7,797 bases of DNA, from NCBI GenBank assembly GCA_938084085.1, contig CALKDV010000042.1:1-7797 (forward strand), given 5' to 3'. This document shows, one piece after another, positions 1-6,682 of this stretch. The DNA comes from an uncultured Nannocystaceae bacterium. GTDB taxonomy: Bacteria; Myxococcota_A; Polyangia; Nannocystales; Nannocystaceae. How positions within the stretch are numbered: the stretch's first letter is position 1; every line of letters begins with the position of its first letter. A model generated the notes under the pieces. That model had not been told where the DNA came from. It did not search any database and worked only from the letters and a program-made list of their open reading frames with translations. The position numbers and the translations under genes are program-made.

Positions 1-1566
1 CTCCGATTCGCCGTCCAGCGCTGAGGTCGCTTCGTCGAGGACGAGCACCCGTGGATCGGCCAGGATGGCCCGCGCAATGGAGATTCGCTGCCGCTGACCA
101 CCGGAGAGCTTCACGCCTCGCTCGCCGACCCGGGTGCCGTATCCCTCGGGCATCTCGCGGATAAAATCGTCCGCGAACGCGGCCTTCGCCGCTGCGGTCA
201 CGTCCTCTTCGGAGGCGTCGAGGCGGCCGTAGCGGATATTCTCTAGGATCGAGCCTGAGAACAAAACGGGATCTTGAGATACGAGCGCGAGCTGAGCGCG
301 GAGCTGATGAAGTGACAGGGTCGCCAGGGGACGTCCATCCATCAGGACCTCACCTCGCTGGGGCTCCCAAAAGCGAAACAGCAGGCGTGTGAGGCTCGTC
401 TTGCCCGATCCGCTAGGGCCGACGAGCGCGCAGGTCTCTCCCGGATGGATCTCCAGGGAAAAGTCGCGGAGGACCGGTGGCGCGTCCTTGTCGTACGAAA
501 AGTCCACATGTCGAAACGAGATGGCGCCCTTCGAGTCGAAGGTGGACGAGGCGTCAGCGCTGTCGGGGACCTCCGATTTCTCGTCGAGGATCTCGAAGAT
601 ACGCTCGGTGGCTCCCACCGCTTGTTGGTAGCTACCATACAGATCGGCGAGACTCCCCAATGAGGTCGCGACCATCATTGTATAGAGGAAGAACTTGGTG
701 AGGTCCCCAACGTCGATGCTCCCCTCAATGATCATCTTCCCCCCGAGCCAAAAGATCCCTGCGATGGTGGCGAAGGCGATCATGGAAGAGATGGACATGA
801 AGATGCTGCGAGCTCGAATCCTCCGCACCATGAGACTGAAGGCCCGGTTGATCGCCGTGCCGTAGCGACCTCGCTCATGGGGCTCCCGCGCAAACGCTTG
901 GACTGTCTCGACGGCCGCCAGGGTTTCTTGGAGGACCCCCGCTGCGTTCGCGAGCTCGGCTTGGGCGCGCGTGGAGAGCTTTCGAATTTGCCGACCGAAG
1001 AACACAGCGCCGAAGACGAGGGCGGGGACGACGGCGAGCATGACGAGCGTCAGCTTGGGGCTGATCCACACGAGGAGCACCAGGGCGACCGACATGGTGA
1101 CGACGTTGCGCAAGAAGATGCTGATGTCTTGGCCGACAACACTCTGAAGACGAGTGACGTCATCGGAGAGTCTCGACATCAACTCTCCGGTGCGCGTGCG
1201 ATGGAAGTAGGCTTGGGACATCCCGAGCAGATGGGACTGGAGCTCGACGCGGAGATCGGCGACTACCCGCTCGCCGATCCAGCTCATTAGATAATGACGG
1301 ATGAAGACGAAGATCGCTTGAATCAGCACGACGAGGAGGAGGAGACCGGTCGTGGCGTCGAGGTCGTTCGCGTTCGGTTTGGTGACCGCTGCGTCGATGG
1401 CCTCTCCAAAATAATTTGGATACGTCAAACTAGCGGCGGCGGCGACGAACAGGGCGAAGAGCGCGACCGCGAGGCGTCCAAGGTAGGGGCGTGTGTAGCG
1501 CAACAGCCGGCGAAGGCGGGCTACCCCACGTTGTGGTGCCGAGTCACCGTGAGCTCCGTTGACCAT
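1..1566 (-). CDS. ABC exporter half-transporter, fused permease-ATPase (3' end outside window)
   Basis: This gene encodes an MsbA/BmrA/ABCB-type exporter subunit, which would dimerise in the inner membrane and use ATP to export lipids, drugs or peptides; the substrate cannot be read from the sequence. The 522 visible residues start at an ATG (1566) and stay in frame to the window edge. Residues about 30-320 form the transmembrane domain, with hydrophobic stretches near 31-49, 74-93, 152-190 and 258-280. The ATPase domain starts near 345. It shows an A-loop Tyr358, Walker A GPSGSGKT (383-390), Q-loop Gln431, signature LSGGQ (487-491), Walker B VLVLDE (507-512) and D-loop SALD (515-518). The H-loop and the last 60 or so residues lie beyond position 1. 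All visible motifs are intact. The start lies 47 nt after the stop of the GbsR-like regulator, which suggests one operon. No clear Shine-Dalgarno precedes the ATG. Family assignment is certain; substrate is unknown. Confidence 0.96.
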   Translation of the reverse strand, partial: MVNGAHGDSAPQRGVARLRRLLRYTRPYLGRLAVALFALFVAAAASLTYPNYFGEAIDAAVTKPNANDLDATTGLLLLVVLIQAIFVFIRHYLMSWIGERVVADLRVELQSHLLGMSQAYFHRTRTGELMSRLSDDVTRLQSVVGQDISIFLRNVVTMSVALVLLVWISPKLTLVMLAVVPALVFGAVFFGRQIRKLSTRAQAELANAAGVLQETLAAVETVQAFAREPHERGRYGTAINRAFSLMVRRIRARSIFMSISSMIAFATIAGIFWLGGKMIIEGSIDVGDLTKFFLYTMMVATSLGSLADLYGSYQQAVGATERIFEILDEKSEVPDSADASSTFDSKGAISFRHVDFSYDKDAPPVLRDFSLEIHPGETCALVGPSGSGKTSLTRLLFRFWEPQRGEVLMDGRPLATLSLHQLRAQLALVSQDPVLFSGSILENIRYGRLDASEEDVTAAAKAAFADDFIREMPEGYGTRVGERGVKLSGGQRQRISIARAILADPRVLVLDEATSALDGESE

Positions 1567-1613
1567 AGTGTGCGCAAGCTAGCACATGCTCGCGAACGGT
1601 CTGACGCGTCTGG

Positions 1614-2201
1614 CTATTGCAAGCTGAGGGTTGGGGGGAGGCCGGCCTGGTCAGAAATCGCGGTCCCGACGCCGCGCAGGTGATCATCTTCCACGCTCTC
1701 GGGGACGGCGCGAAGCGCCTCGATCACGCGACCAAGATGTCGTGCGGCGGTCCTCGCCTCTGCACGTCGGGCAGCGAAATTCTCATGACTTTTTGCGGTG
1801 CCCTTCGAATCTGCGAGCAGCGCGCCCAAGATGTGGTGGAGATGATGAAGCTGAACAAAAGTGGGCATCAAGAGCTGCTCCACTTGATTCAAGAGCATGC
1901 GGACCGAGGCGGGGTTTGGGCTGTAGGCATCCTGACGCGCGTCTTGGAGCGTGTGCTTGGAGAGCAGCCCGCAAGACTCAAGCTTTCTGAGTCCGACGCT
2001 GGCTGTGCTCTTCGCGACGCCGGCGACTCGCGCGGCGTCCGTGAGCCGAACGGGCTGCGTGGCACTTGAGAAGACGACGGCGTACAGATGGGCGAGCGAG
2101 CTCGCGATTCCATGGTGTTCGAAGATCTGTTCGATCACATCACAGAGCATGTGGGAATGCTCGAAACTCAGGTCGTTGGGTGTGGGCATTGTGGAATTCA
2201 T
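1614..2201 (-). CDS. GbsR/MarR-family transcriptional regulator
   Basis: This is a 195-residue winged-helix DNA-binding protein. Residues about 31-92 follow the GbsR pattern: G-x3-S-x3-LY, then a helix-turn-helix at 52-80 (LTDAARVAGVAKSTASVGLR followed by KLESCGLL), then a basic wing ending DARQDAY. Residues about 100-165 are predicted helical and rich in His and Leu (LHHLHHIL at 119-125), probably the dimerisation arm. The ATG at 2201 is chosen because GAAGGA lies 7 nt upstream; an internal Met5 has no such site. GbsR/MarR proteins are usually ligand-responsive repressors of adjacent genes. The ABC exporter 47 nt downstream on the same strand is therefore the likely target, with autoregulation from the AT-rich spacer upstream (inference). 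The ligand cannot be predicted. Overlapping frames on the other strand have no recognisable domain and are treated as shadows. Confidence 0.88.
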   Translation of the reverse strand: MNSTMPTPNDLSFEHSHMLCDVIEQIFEHHGIASSLAHLYAVVFSSATQPVRLTDAARVAGVAKSTASVGLRKLESCGLLSKHTLQDARQDAYSPNPASVRMLLNQVEQLLMPTFVQLHHLHHILGALLADSKGTAKSHENFAARRAEARTAARHLGRVIEALRAVPESVEDDHLRGVGTAISDQAGLPPTLSLQ

Positions 2202-2208
2202 GGCGACG

Positions 2209-2214
2209 TCCTTC
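2209..2214 (-). promoter_or_regulatory. Shine-Dalgarno of the GbsR-like regulator
   Basis: On the minus strand this reads GAAGGA, 7 nt before the ATG at 2201. It is one of only two convincing ribosome binding sites in the window and settles the start of the regulator. Confidence 0.7.
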
Positions 2215-2309
2215 GGCGGCGGCTCGCCGCTGTATAAGGGAAGTGCTCGTTCGCCGAGATTCGATCACCCACACGCCAAGAAAAACCCATAAGCCCATGA
2301 TATTTATCG

Positions 2310-2326
2310 ACTCTTATTTTTTGAGT
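2310..2326. promoter_or_regulatory. Candidate operator palindrome ACTC-N9-GAGT
   Basis: Four-base inverted arms ACTC and GAGT flank nine A/T bases. The size (17 nt) and AT-rich core suit a winged-helix dimer such as the regulator encoded just downstream on the minus strand. Four-base arms can occur by chance, so this is only a candidate. Confidence 0.3.
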
Positions 2327-2410
2327 TTGGATCATCGGACCGCCCATGCTGTCCCTCTTTGAAGACGCAGGGCGTCCTCGGTGCCGCGGGAACGGTGGTA
2401 GCGTGCCGGG

Positions 2411-2659
2411 ATGTTCAAGCTGCTCGTTCTGTTCGGCGTGGTCGTCGGTGTCTCGGCGGGGATGACGCGGAGCGTTCGCCAACACAAGGCGGACAAACGG
2501 TCGCTCGCCGTGGAGGCGATCAAGAGCGCCCTCGCGGCCTTGGAGGAGCGACGGATGGAAGGAGCGATCGATGAGCACGCCTACCGGCGGGCGTACGACG
2601 CCTTGATGGTCGAGTGCGGTCGGCAGGGCTTCACCCTGGCCGAGCTCGGCTTGGAATGA
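2411..2659 (+). CDS. Small single-pass membrane protein, SHOCT-like C-terminus
   Basis: The product has 82 residues and I do not recognise the family firmly. Residues 3-17 (LLVLFGVVVGVSAG within this stretch) form one hydrophobic helix. A basic segment follows (R20 to R30), which would place the C-terminus in the cytoplasm by the positive-inside rule. Residues 43-66 (LEERRMEGAIDEHAYRRAYDAL) resemble the SHOCT motif pattern of Leu, then Gly-x-Ile, an acidic pair, an aromatic and a final Leu. SHOCT domains are short helical oligomerisation modules at the ends of bacterial membrane proteins. No Shine-Dalgarno is evident before the ATG. The gene diverges from the GbsR-exporter operon and converges on the VWA gene, leaving 50 nt between stops with no clear terminator. 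The hydrophobic start and plausible domain argue that it is real, but no function can be assigned. Confidence 0.6.
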   Translation: MFKLLVLFGVVVGVSAGMTRSVRQHKADKRSLAVEAIKSALAALEERRMEGAIDEHAYRRAYDALMVECGRQGFTLAELGLE

Positions 2660-2709
2660 GCACGCGCGGATGTGATGTCGTGGGACCTTCGCTCGGTGCC
2701 GGGCAGAGG

Positions 2710-3828
<1,119 letters not shown>

Positions 3829-4029
3829 GGGGGCGATCAACTTTTTCAAACAAGCGTCCAAACAAAACATAGGCCGCGCGCCGCGAGGCCTCGACAAGGC
3901 TACGCCCAACTCATTTATGAGTCGCCGCGAACTCGATGCGAGAGCGCAGAGCGCACTGTGCGTAGGCACACAGGGATCGTTGAGCGGGTTTTCTCGGCAG
4001 GTCCTCAATTGATTGATACACAAGCGGGC
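3829..4029. promoter_or_regulatory. Divergent spacer between the VWA and FKBP lipoprotein genes
   Basis: This 201-nt spacer should hold the promoters of both lipoprotein genes. It contains the palindrome ACTCAT-TT-ATGAGT (3909-3922), a GC palindrome CGAGGCCTCG (3884-3893) and a small inverted repeat TGTGC-GTAG-GCACA (3957-3970). No convincing -35/-10 pair was found on either strand: TTGAGC (3980-3985) lacks a -10 at proper spacing, and GATACA (4015-4020) lies only 9 nt from the FKBP start. Both flanking frames extend into the spacer, but the signal peptides argue that the true starts are at 3828 and 4030. Confidence 0.5.
3909..3922. promoter_or_regulatory. Candidate operator palindrome ACTCAT-TT-ATGAGT
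   Basis: Two perfect 6-base inverted arms are separated by 2 bases, in the middle of a divergent spacer. A homodimeric regulator bound here could act on both lipoprotein genes. The outer half-sites ACTC/GAGT match those at 2310-2326, though with different spacing. Confidence 0.4.
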
Positions 4030-5073
4030 ATGACTTTGCCGAACCGAGAGACTTCGACCTCGATGATGCTTGGCGTCTCCTTGATGCTCACGCTTGGGCT
4101 CTCTTTGACCGCCACGGGCTGCGATCAAGCGGGCGGCGCGTACGTAGAGCCCGCGCCCGAGCTGCTCGTGGATCGCACCACGCCGCGCGTCGCAAACCTG
4201 AACCCGAGCGACCTCATGACGGAGCAGCAAAAGAAGGCGCTAGCCTCGGGACCTGGCAATATCGTGTACACCGCGCCCTTCGATGGGAAGCCAGTCTCGA
4301 CCCAAAAAGATGCGGATGGTCTCATCATGGAGGACTTCGTCGTCGGAAAAGGCGCTGCCGCGGAGGGAGACAAGATCCTCAAGATCCACTACCAAGGCTA
4401 TCTCACCAACGGCTTCAAGTTTGATGACTCCCATCCGCGGGGGAAGGCGCTTGAGGTCAAGCTCAGTCAGCCCAATATGATCCCCGGATTCGCGCGTGGA
4501 GTTTTGGGACTGAAGAAGGGCGGGCGTCGACGAATTGAGATCCCCGGAGCGCTCGCGTACGGATCTACGGGTCGCGGACCGATCCCCCCCGACGCGACCC
4601 TCGTTTTCTTGATCGAAGTTGAAGATATACTCGATCCGCCCCCGCCCCCGAAGGGACCCGAGGCGTTCGCCGGCGCTCCGGTCTCCACGAAGAAGGGCGA
4701 CGGGGGCGTCACCATCGAGGTCCACGGTAAGGGCACGGGTTCGCGGATGGCGAAGAAGGGCGACGTGGTCGGCGTCCACTACACTGGAACGCTTCAAGAC
4801 GGCACGCAGTTCGACTCCTCGTTGACGCGTGGTCAGCCGATCAATTTCCCCCTCGGGGCCGGGCGGGTTATCAAGGGTTGGGATGTCGGAGTTTCGGGCA
4901 TGAAGGTCGGGGAGCTTCGCAAGCTGCGGATTCCGGCGGCCATGGCCTACGGAGAGCGCGCGCGCGGGAAGATCCCCGCCAACGCAGACTTGGTGTTTAC
5001 GATCGAGCTTATGTCCATCGTGGACGCTCCAAAGACGCCCGCGCGACCGGGCAGGCCGCAGCCGCGTCGATAG
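4030..5073 (+). CDS. Lipoprotein with two tandem FKBP-type peptidyl-prolyl isomerase domains
   Basis: The 347-residue product should catalyse cis-trans isomerisation of prolyl bonds and assist folding of envelope proteins. The frame is open from 3958, but the ATG at 4030 starts a lipoprotein signal: a hydrophobic core at 13-27 and Cys31 after ATG. Residues 32-80 are a linker. FKBP domain 1 (about 96-200) and domain 2 (about 222-332) are joined by a Pro-rich segment (203-207). Each domain is preceded by a PVST-x-K ... GKG sequence, pointing to internal duplication. Domain 2 has the full canonical pocket (Y251, F261, D262, R267, F273, V280-I281, W284, Y307, F323). Domain 1 keeps Y121, F131, D132 and Y177 but has Phe (F154) where the pocket Trp normally lies and Met150 before Ile, so it may be a weaker catalyst or a substrate-binding domain. 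The gene diverges from the VWA lipoprotein. No Shine-Dalgarno is evident. Confidence 0.95.
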   Translation: MTLPNRETSTSMMLGVSLMLTLGLSLTATGCDQAGGAYVEPAPELLVDRTTPRVANLNPSDLMTEQQKKALASGPGNIVYTAPFDGKPVSTQKDADGLIMEDFVVGKGAAAEGDKILKIHYQGYLTNGFKFDDSHPRGKALEVKLSQPNMIPGFARGVLGLKKGGRRRIEIPGALAYGSTGRGPIPPDATLVFLIEVEDILDPPPPPKGPEAFAGAPVSTKKGDGGVTIEVHGKGTGSRMAKKGDVVGVHYTGTLQDGTQFDSSLTRGQPINFPLGAGRVIKGWDVGVSGMKVGELRKLRIPAAMAYGERARGKIPANADLVFTIELMSIVDAPKTPARPGRPQPRR

Positions 5074-5098
5074 GTGGGTCCGTGCCGCTCGCCCTCTT

Positions 5099-5117
5099 GC
5101 GCGGAGATGACCCGCGC
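5099..5117 (+). terminator. Possible weak terminator or leader hairpin between the FKBP gene and tadA
   Basis: GCGCGG (5099-5104) and CCGCGC (5112-5117) form a 6-bp all-GC stem with a 7-nt loop, followed by TTGTCTCTCG, which is only moderately T-rich. It lies in the 82-nt gap, 25 nt after the FKBP stop. It may attenuate read-through or belong to the tadA leader. Confidence 0.3.
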
Positions 5118-5155
5118 TTGTCTCTCGTGCTTCGATCCGAGAACATGGTGCTCGC

Positions 5156-5644
5156 GTGGTAGACGACGAGCGATTCATGCGTGAGTGCCTCCGACTCGCG
5201 GACGTGGCAGGCGCCAATGGAGATGTCCCTGTGGGGGCCATCGTTGTGCTTGACGGCGTCATCGTCGGGGCTGGTCGCAATCGGCGAGAGGCGGACGCGG
5301 ACCCCACGGGGCACGCGGAGATCCTCGCCTTGAGGGAGGCGTGTCGTCGCGCGGGTCGTTGGCGCGTCGATGGTGCGACGATGTACGTGACGCTCGAGCC
5401 CTGCCCGATGTGCGCGGGAGCCATCGTGAACGCCCGCGTCGGTCGCTTGGTCTTCGGGACTCGGGAGCCCAAGGCAGGCGCGGTCCGGTCTCTCTTTGAA
5501 GTCTGTGACGACCCCCGCCTCAACCATCGCTTGGAGATTGCGGAGGGGGTCCTCGGGGAGGCGTGTGCGCAGCGATTGACCCAGTTCTTCCGGGAGGCCC
5601 GGGCGCGAAAGCGGAACCTCAGCGTCGGGGAGGGCACCCCGTGA
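5156..5644 (+). CDS. tadA: tRNA-specific adenosine deaminase TadA
   Basis: TadA converts adenosine 34, the wobble base of tRNA-Arg(ACG), to inosine so that one tRNA reads CGU, CGC and CGA. It acts as a cytoplasmic homodimer. The 162-residue length is normal for the family. The zinc and catalytic residues are all present: H53 and E55 in the TGHAE motif (E55 is the proton shuttle), and C83 and C86 in EPCPMC. The segment after the site (GAIVNARVGRLVFGTRE, then KAGAVRSLFEV and LNHRLEI) closely follows E. coli TadA, as does N42. One small difference is Gly at 52, where E. coli has Ala. The start is a GTG, supported by alignment of the N-terminus with E. coli TadA; no good Shine-Dalgarno precedes it. 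Its TGA overlaps the GTG start of the next gene, so the two are probably translationally coupled. Confidence 0.97.
   Translation: MVDDERFMRECLRLADVAGANGDVPVGAIVVLDGVIVGAGRNRREADADPTGHAEILALREACRRAGRWRVDGATMYVTLEPCPMCAGAIVNARVGRLVFGTREPKAGAVRSLFEVCDDPRLNHRLEIAEGVLGEACAQRLTQFFREARARKRNLSVGEGTP
5627..5634 (+). promoter_or_regulatory. Shine-Dalgarno of the gene after tadA
   Basis: GGGGAGGG contains GGAGG (5629-5633), 7 nt before the GTG at 5641. It lies inside the tadA coding region and fixes the start of the downstream gene, ruling out upstream in-frame starts such as 5563. Confidence 0.75.
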
Positions 5645-6591
5645 CCACCTCGGTTGATGCGCGAGCGATCGAACAGATCTTGGCACGGGAACGCCTCGCC
5701 ATCGATCTTTGCGCGGAGGGACGCACGAGCTTTTTGAGTCACGTTGGCGCGACAAAAAAACTCACGCCGGGCCCTTGGATCGCCCATCGGGATCTGATCT
5801 ACGCCATGGCGCTTACCAATCTCTCCGTGACGCAACGCAGCGCGCTCGCTCACGCGGTGAGGGTGGAGCATGGTCGCGAGTTTGGCGTCGGACGCTGCAC
5901 GTTGCTCACCACCTCTTCAGGTCTCCCGTTCGGAGGCTCCAACCTGATGGTCCGACCCAAGCGGGGGGGTCCAGAGTTTTTGTACACCTATGCGCTGTCC
6001 TCTTCGGCGACTCCGGCTCCTTGCGAGTGGCTGTTGTTGCGGGCCCAACCGGAGTGGGCCAAGGGTCAAGAACTCCGCGCCCTCGGGGTCCGAGGGCTCG
6101 ACACGCTGGTCGGCCTCGGGGGTGACGTGTTGGTCCTTGTTCCAACGGTGGTCGCGGCGAAGCAAGTCGCGGCGCTCGTCAAGGATCGCATCGCGCTGGC
6201 GGCTCATCCACGATTTTCACCGCTCCTGTTCACGGCAGAGGAGCAAGCACCGCGCGACGCCAATCTGATCGTGTGGCCCCACGATGGGCTTGGGAGCCCG
6301 CTGCTTCGTGACAAAGAGATTCGGACGGTCGTGGTGCTCGATGGCGCGGGTGAAGTCCTCGAGAGTGTGGAGCGATGGGCGCAGGGGAGGGATGCCCTCG
6401 AGGTGGTCTCGGCCGCGTGTCCTGGGCGCATTGGGCGAGTTGCATTGAAGAAGTTTTGGGAGAGATGCGGGAGGCCAAGGGTCCTTCTTCGAGGGAGCCC
6501 GAGCGAGGTGAGACTTGGCACCGACTTCCTCGAAGGGCTCGGGGCGCAGGTGATACCGCGCGTCGAAGGTACCCAACTTGGCCTGTTTTGA
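5641..6591 (+). CDS. Unrecognised 316-residue protein with C-terminal beta-clamp-binding motif
   Basis: I do not recognise the family. The start is GTG, set by a strong Shine-Dalgarno and a GTGA overlap with the tadA stop. No signal peptide or membrane helix is seen, so the protein is probably cytoplasmic. Residues about 1-80 are charged and mostly helical. A Gly-rich segment, SSGLPFGGSN, lies at 92-101. The C-terminal half alternates beta-strands and helices: GGDVLVLVPTVVAAKQV (160-176), RTVVVLDGAGEVLE (228-241) and GRPRVLLRG (277-285). The first two faintly recall helicase motif Ia and the strand before a DExx box, but there is no Walker A and no DExH, so any NTPase would be degenerate (inference). 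The last five residues, QLGLF (312-316), match the QLxLF consensus by which polymerases and repair proteins bind the sliding clamp DnaN. This hints at a role in DNA replication or repair. An A7 run lies near codons 38-40. Confidence 0.85.
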   Translation: MTTSVDARAIEQILARERLAIDLCAEGRTSFLSHVGATKKLTPGPWIAHRDLIYAMALTNLSVTQRSALAHAVRVEHGREFGVGRCTLLTTSSGLPFGGSNLMVRPKRGGPEFLYTYALSSSATPAPCEWLLLRAQPEWAKGQELRALGVRGLDTLVGLGGDVLVLVPTVVAAKQVAALVKDRIALAAHPRFSPLLFTAEEQAPRDANLIVWPHDGLGSPLLRDKEIRTVVVLDGAGEVLESVERWAQGRDALEVVSAACPGRIGRVALKKFWERCGRPRVLLRGSPSEVRLGTDFLEGLGAQVIPRVEGTQLGLF

Positions 6592-6645
6592 GCCCGTTTT
6601 TGGCGCCGGACGGTGTCGGTGCTGTACTGCGCGCGTCGGCTAGCA

Positions 6646-6651
6646 TAGAAT
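6646..6651 (+). promoter_or_regulatory. Possible -10 element of the chemoreceptor gene
   Basis: TAGAAT matches the TATAAT consensus at five of six bases and lies 31 nt before the start codon, in a 91-nt gap. No good -35 sits 16-18 nt upstream, so the promoter may be weak, activated, or read by another sigma factor. Confidence 0.3.
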
Positions 6652-6657
6652 AGCGCC

Positions 6658-6674
6658 ACCGCGTCTTTTGCGGT
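6658..6674 (+). other. Small leader hairpin before the chemoreceptor gene
   Basis: ACCGC (6658-6662) pairs with GCGGT (6670-6674) over a 7-nt T-rich loop, ending 8 nt before the ATG at 6683. If transcription starts from the -10 at 6646, this would lie at the 5' end of the mRNA. No Shine-Dalgarno is visible, so the hairpin could affect initiation, but five pairs are weak evidence. Confidence 0.25.
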
Positions 6675-6682
6675 CGCTGCTC

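Larger units (their letters stand above)
2202..2410. promoter_or_regulatory. Divergent spacer: regulator-exporter operon (minus) and small membrane protein (plus)
   Basis: This 209-nt spacer separates divergent starts at 2201 (minus) and 2411 (plus). Its middle (about 2280-2330) is markedly AT-rich against the GC-rich surroundings. It holds GATATTTATC (2299-2308), with complementary GATA/TATC arms, and ACTC-N9-GAGT (2310-2326). Either could be an operator, most simply for the GbsR-like regulator. A minus-strand TATACA (2231-2236) could be a -10 element, but no good -35 lies 16-18 nt upstream. A plus-strand TTGAGT (2321-2326) resembles a -35 but lacks a good -10. The promoters themselves therefore remain unassigned. 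Confidence 0.4.

Noticed and set aside
877..1290. Plus-strand frames over the ABC exporter
   Set aside because: They are antisense to an intact ABC exporter with all motifs in order; acidic, low-complexity composition and no domain.
2198..2578. 126-residue minus-strand frame over the spacer and the small membrane protein
   Set aside because: It crosses the AT-rich spacer, has no domain, and competes with a plus-strand frame that has a clear hydrophobic helix.
2660..2709. Bidirectional terminator between the convergent stops at 2659 and 2710
   Set aside because: No stable hairpin followed by a T-run was found on either strand in these 50 nt.
3829..4230. N-terminal extension of the VWA protein to an upstream start at 4230
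   Set aside because: It would bury the signal peptide internally and overlap the FKBP coding region; the signal peptide starts at 3828.
4240..5871. 543-residue open frame on the minus strand across the FKBP gene, tadA and the following gene
   Set aside because: It lies antisense to three well-supported coding regions, has no recognisable domain and is rich in Arg, as expected for a shadow frame in GC-rich DNA.
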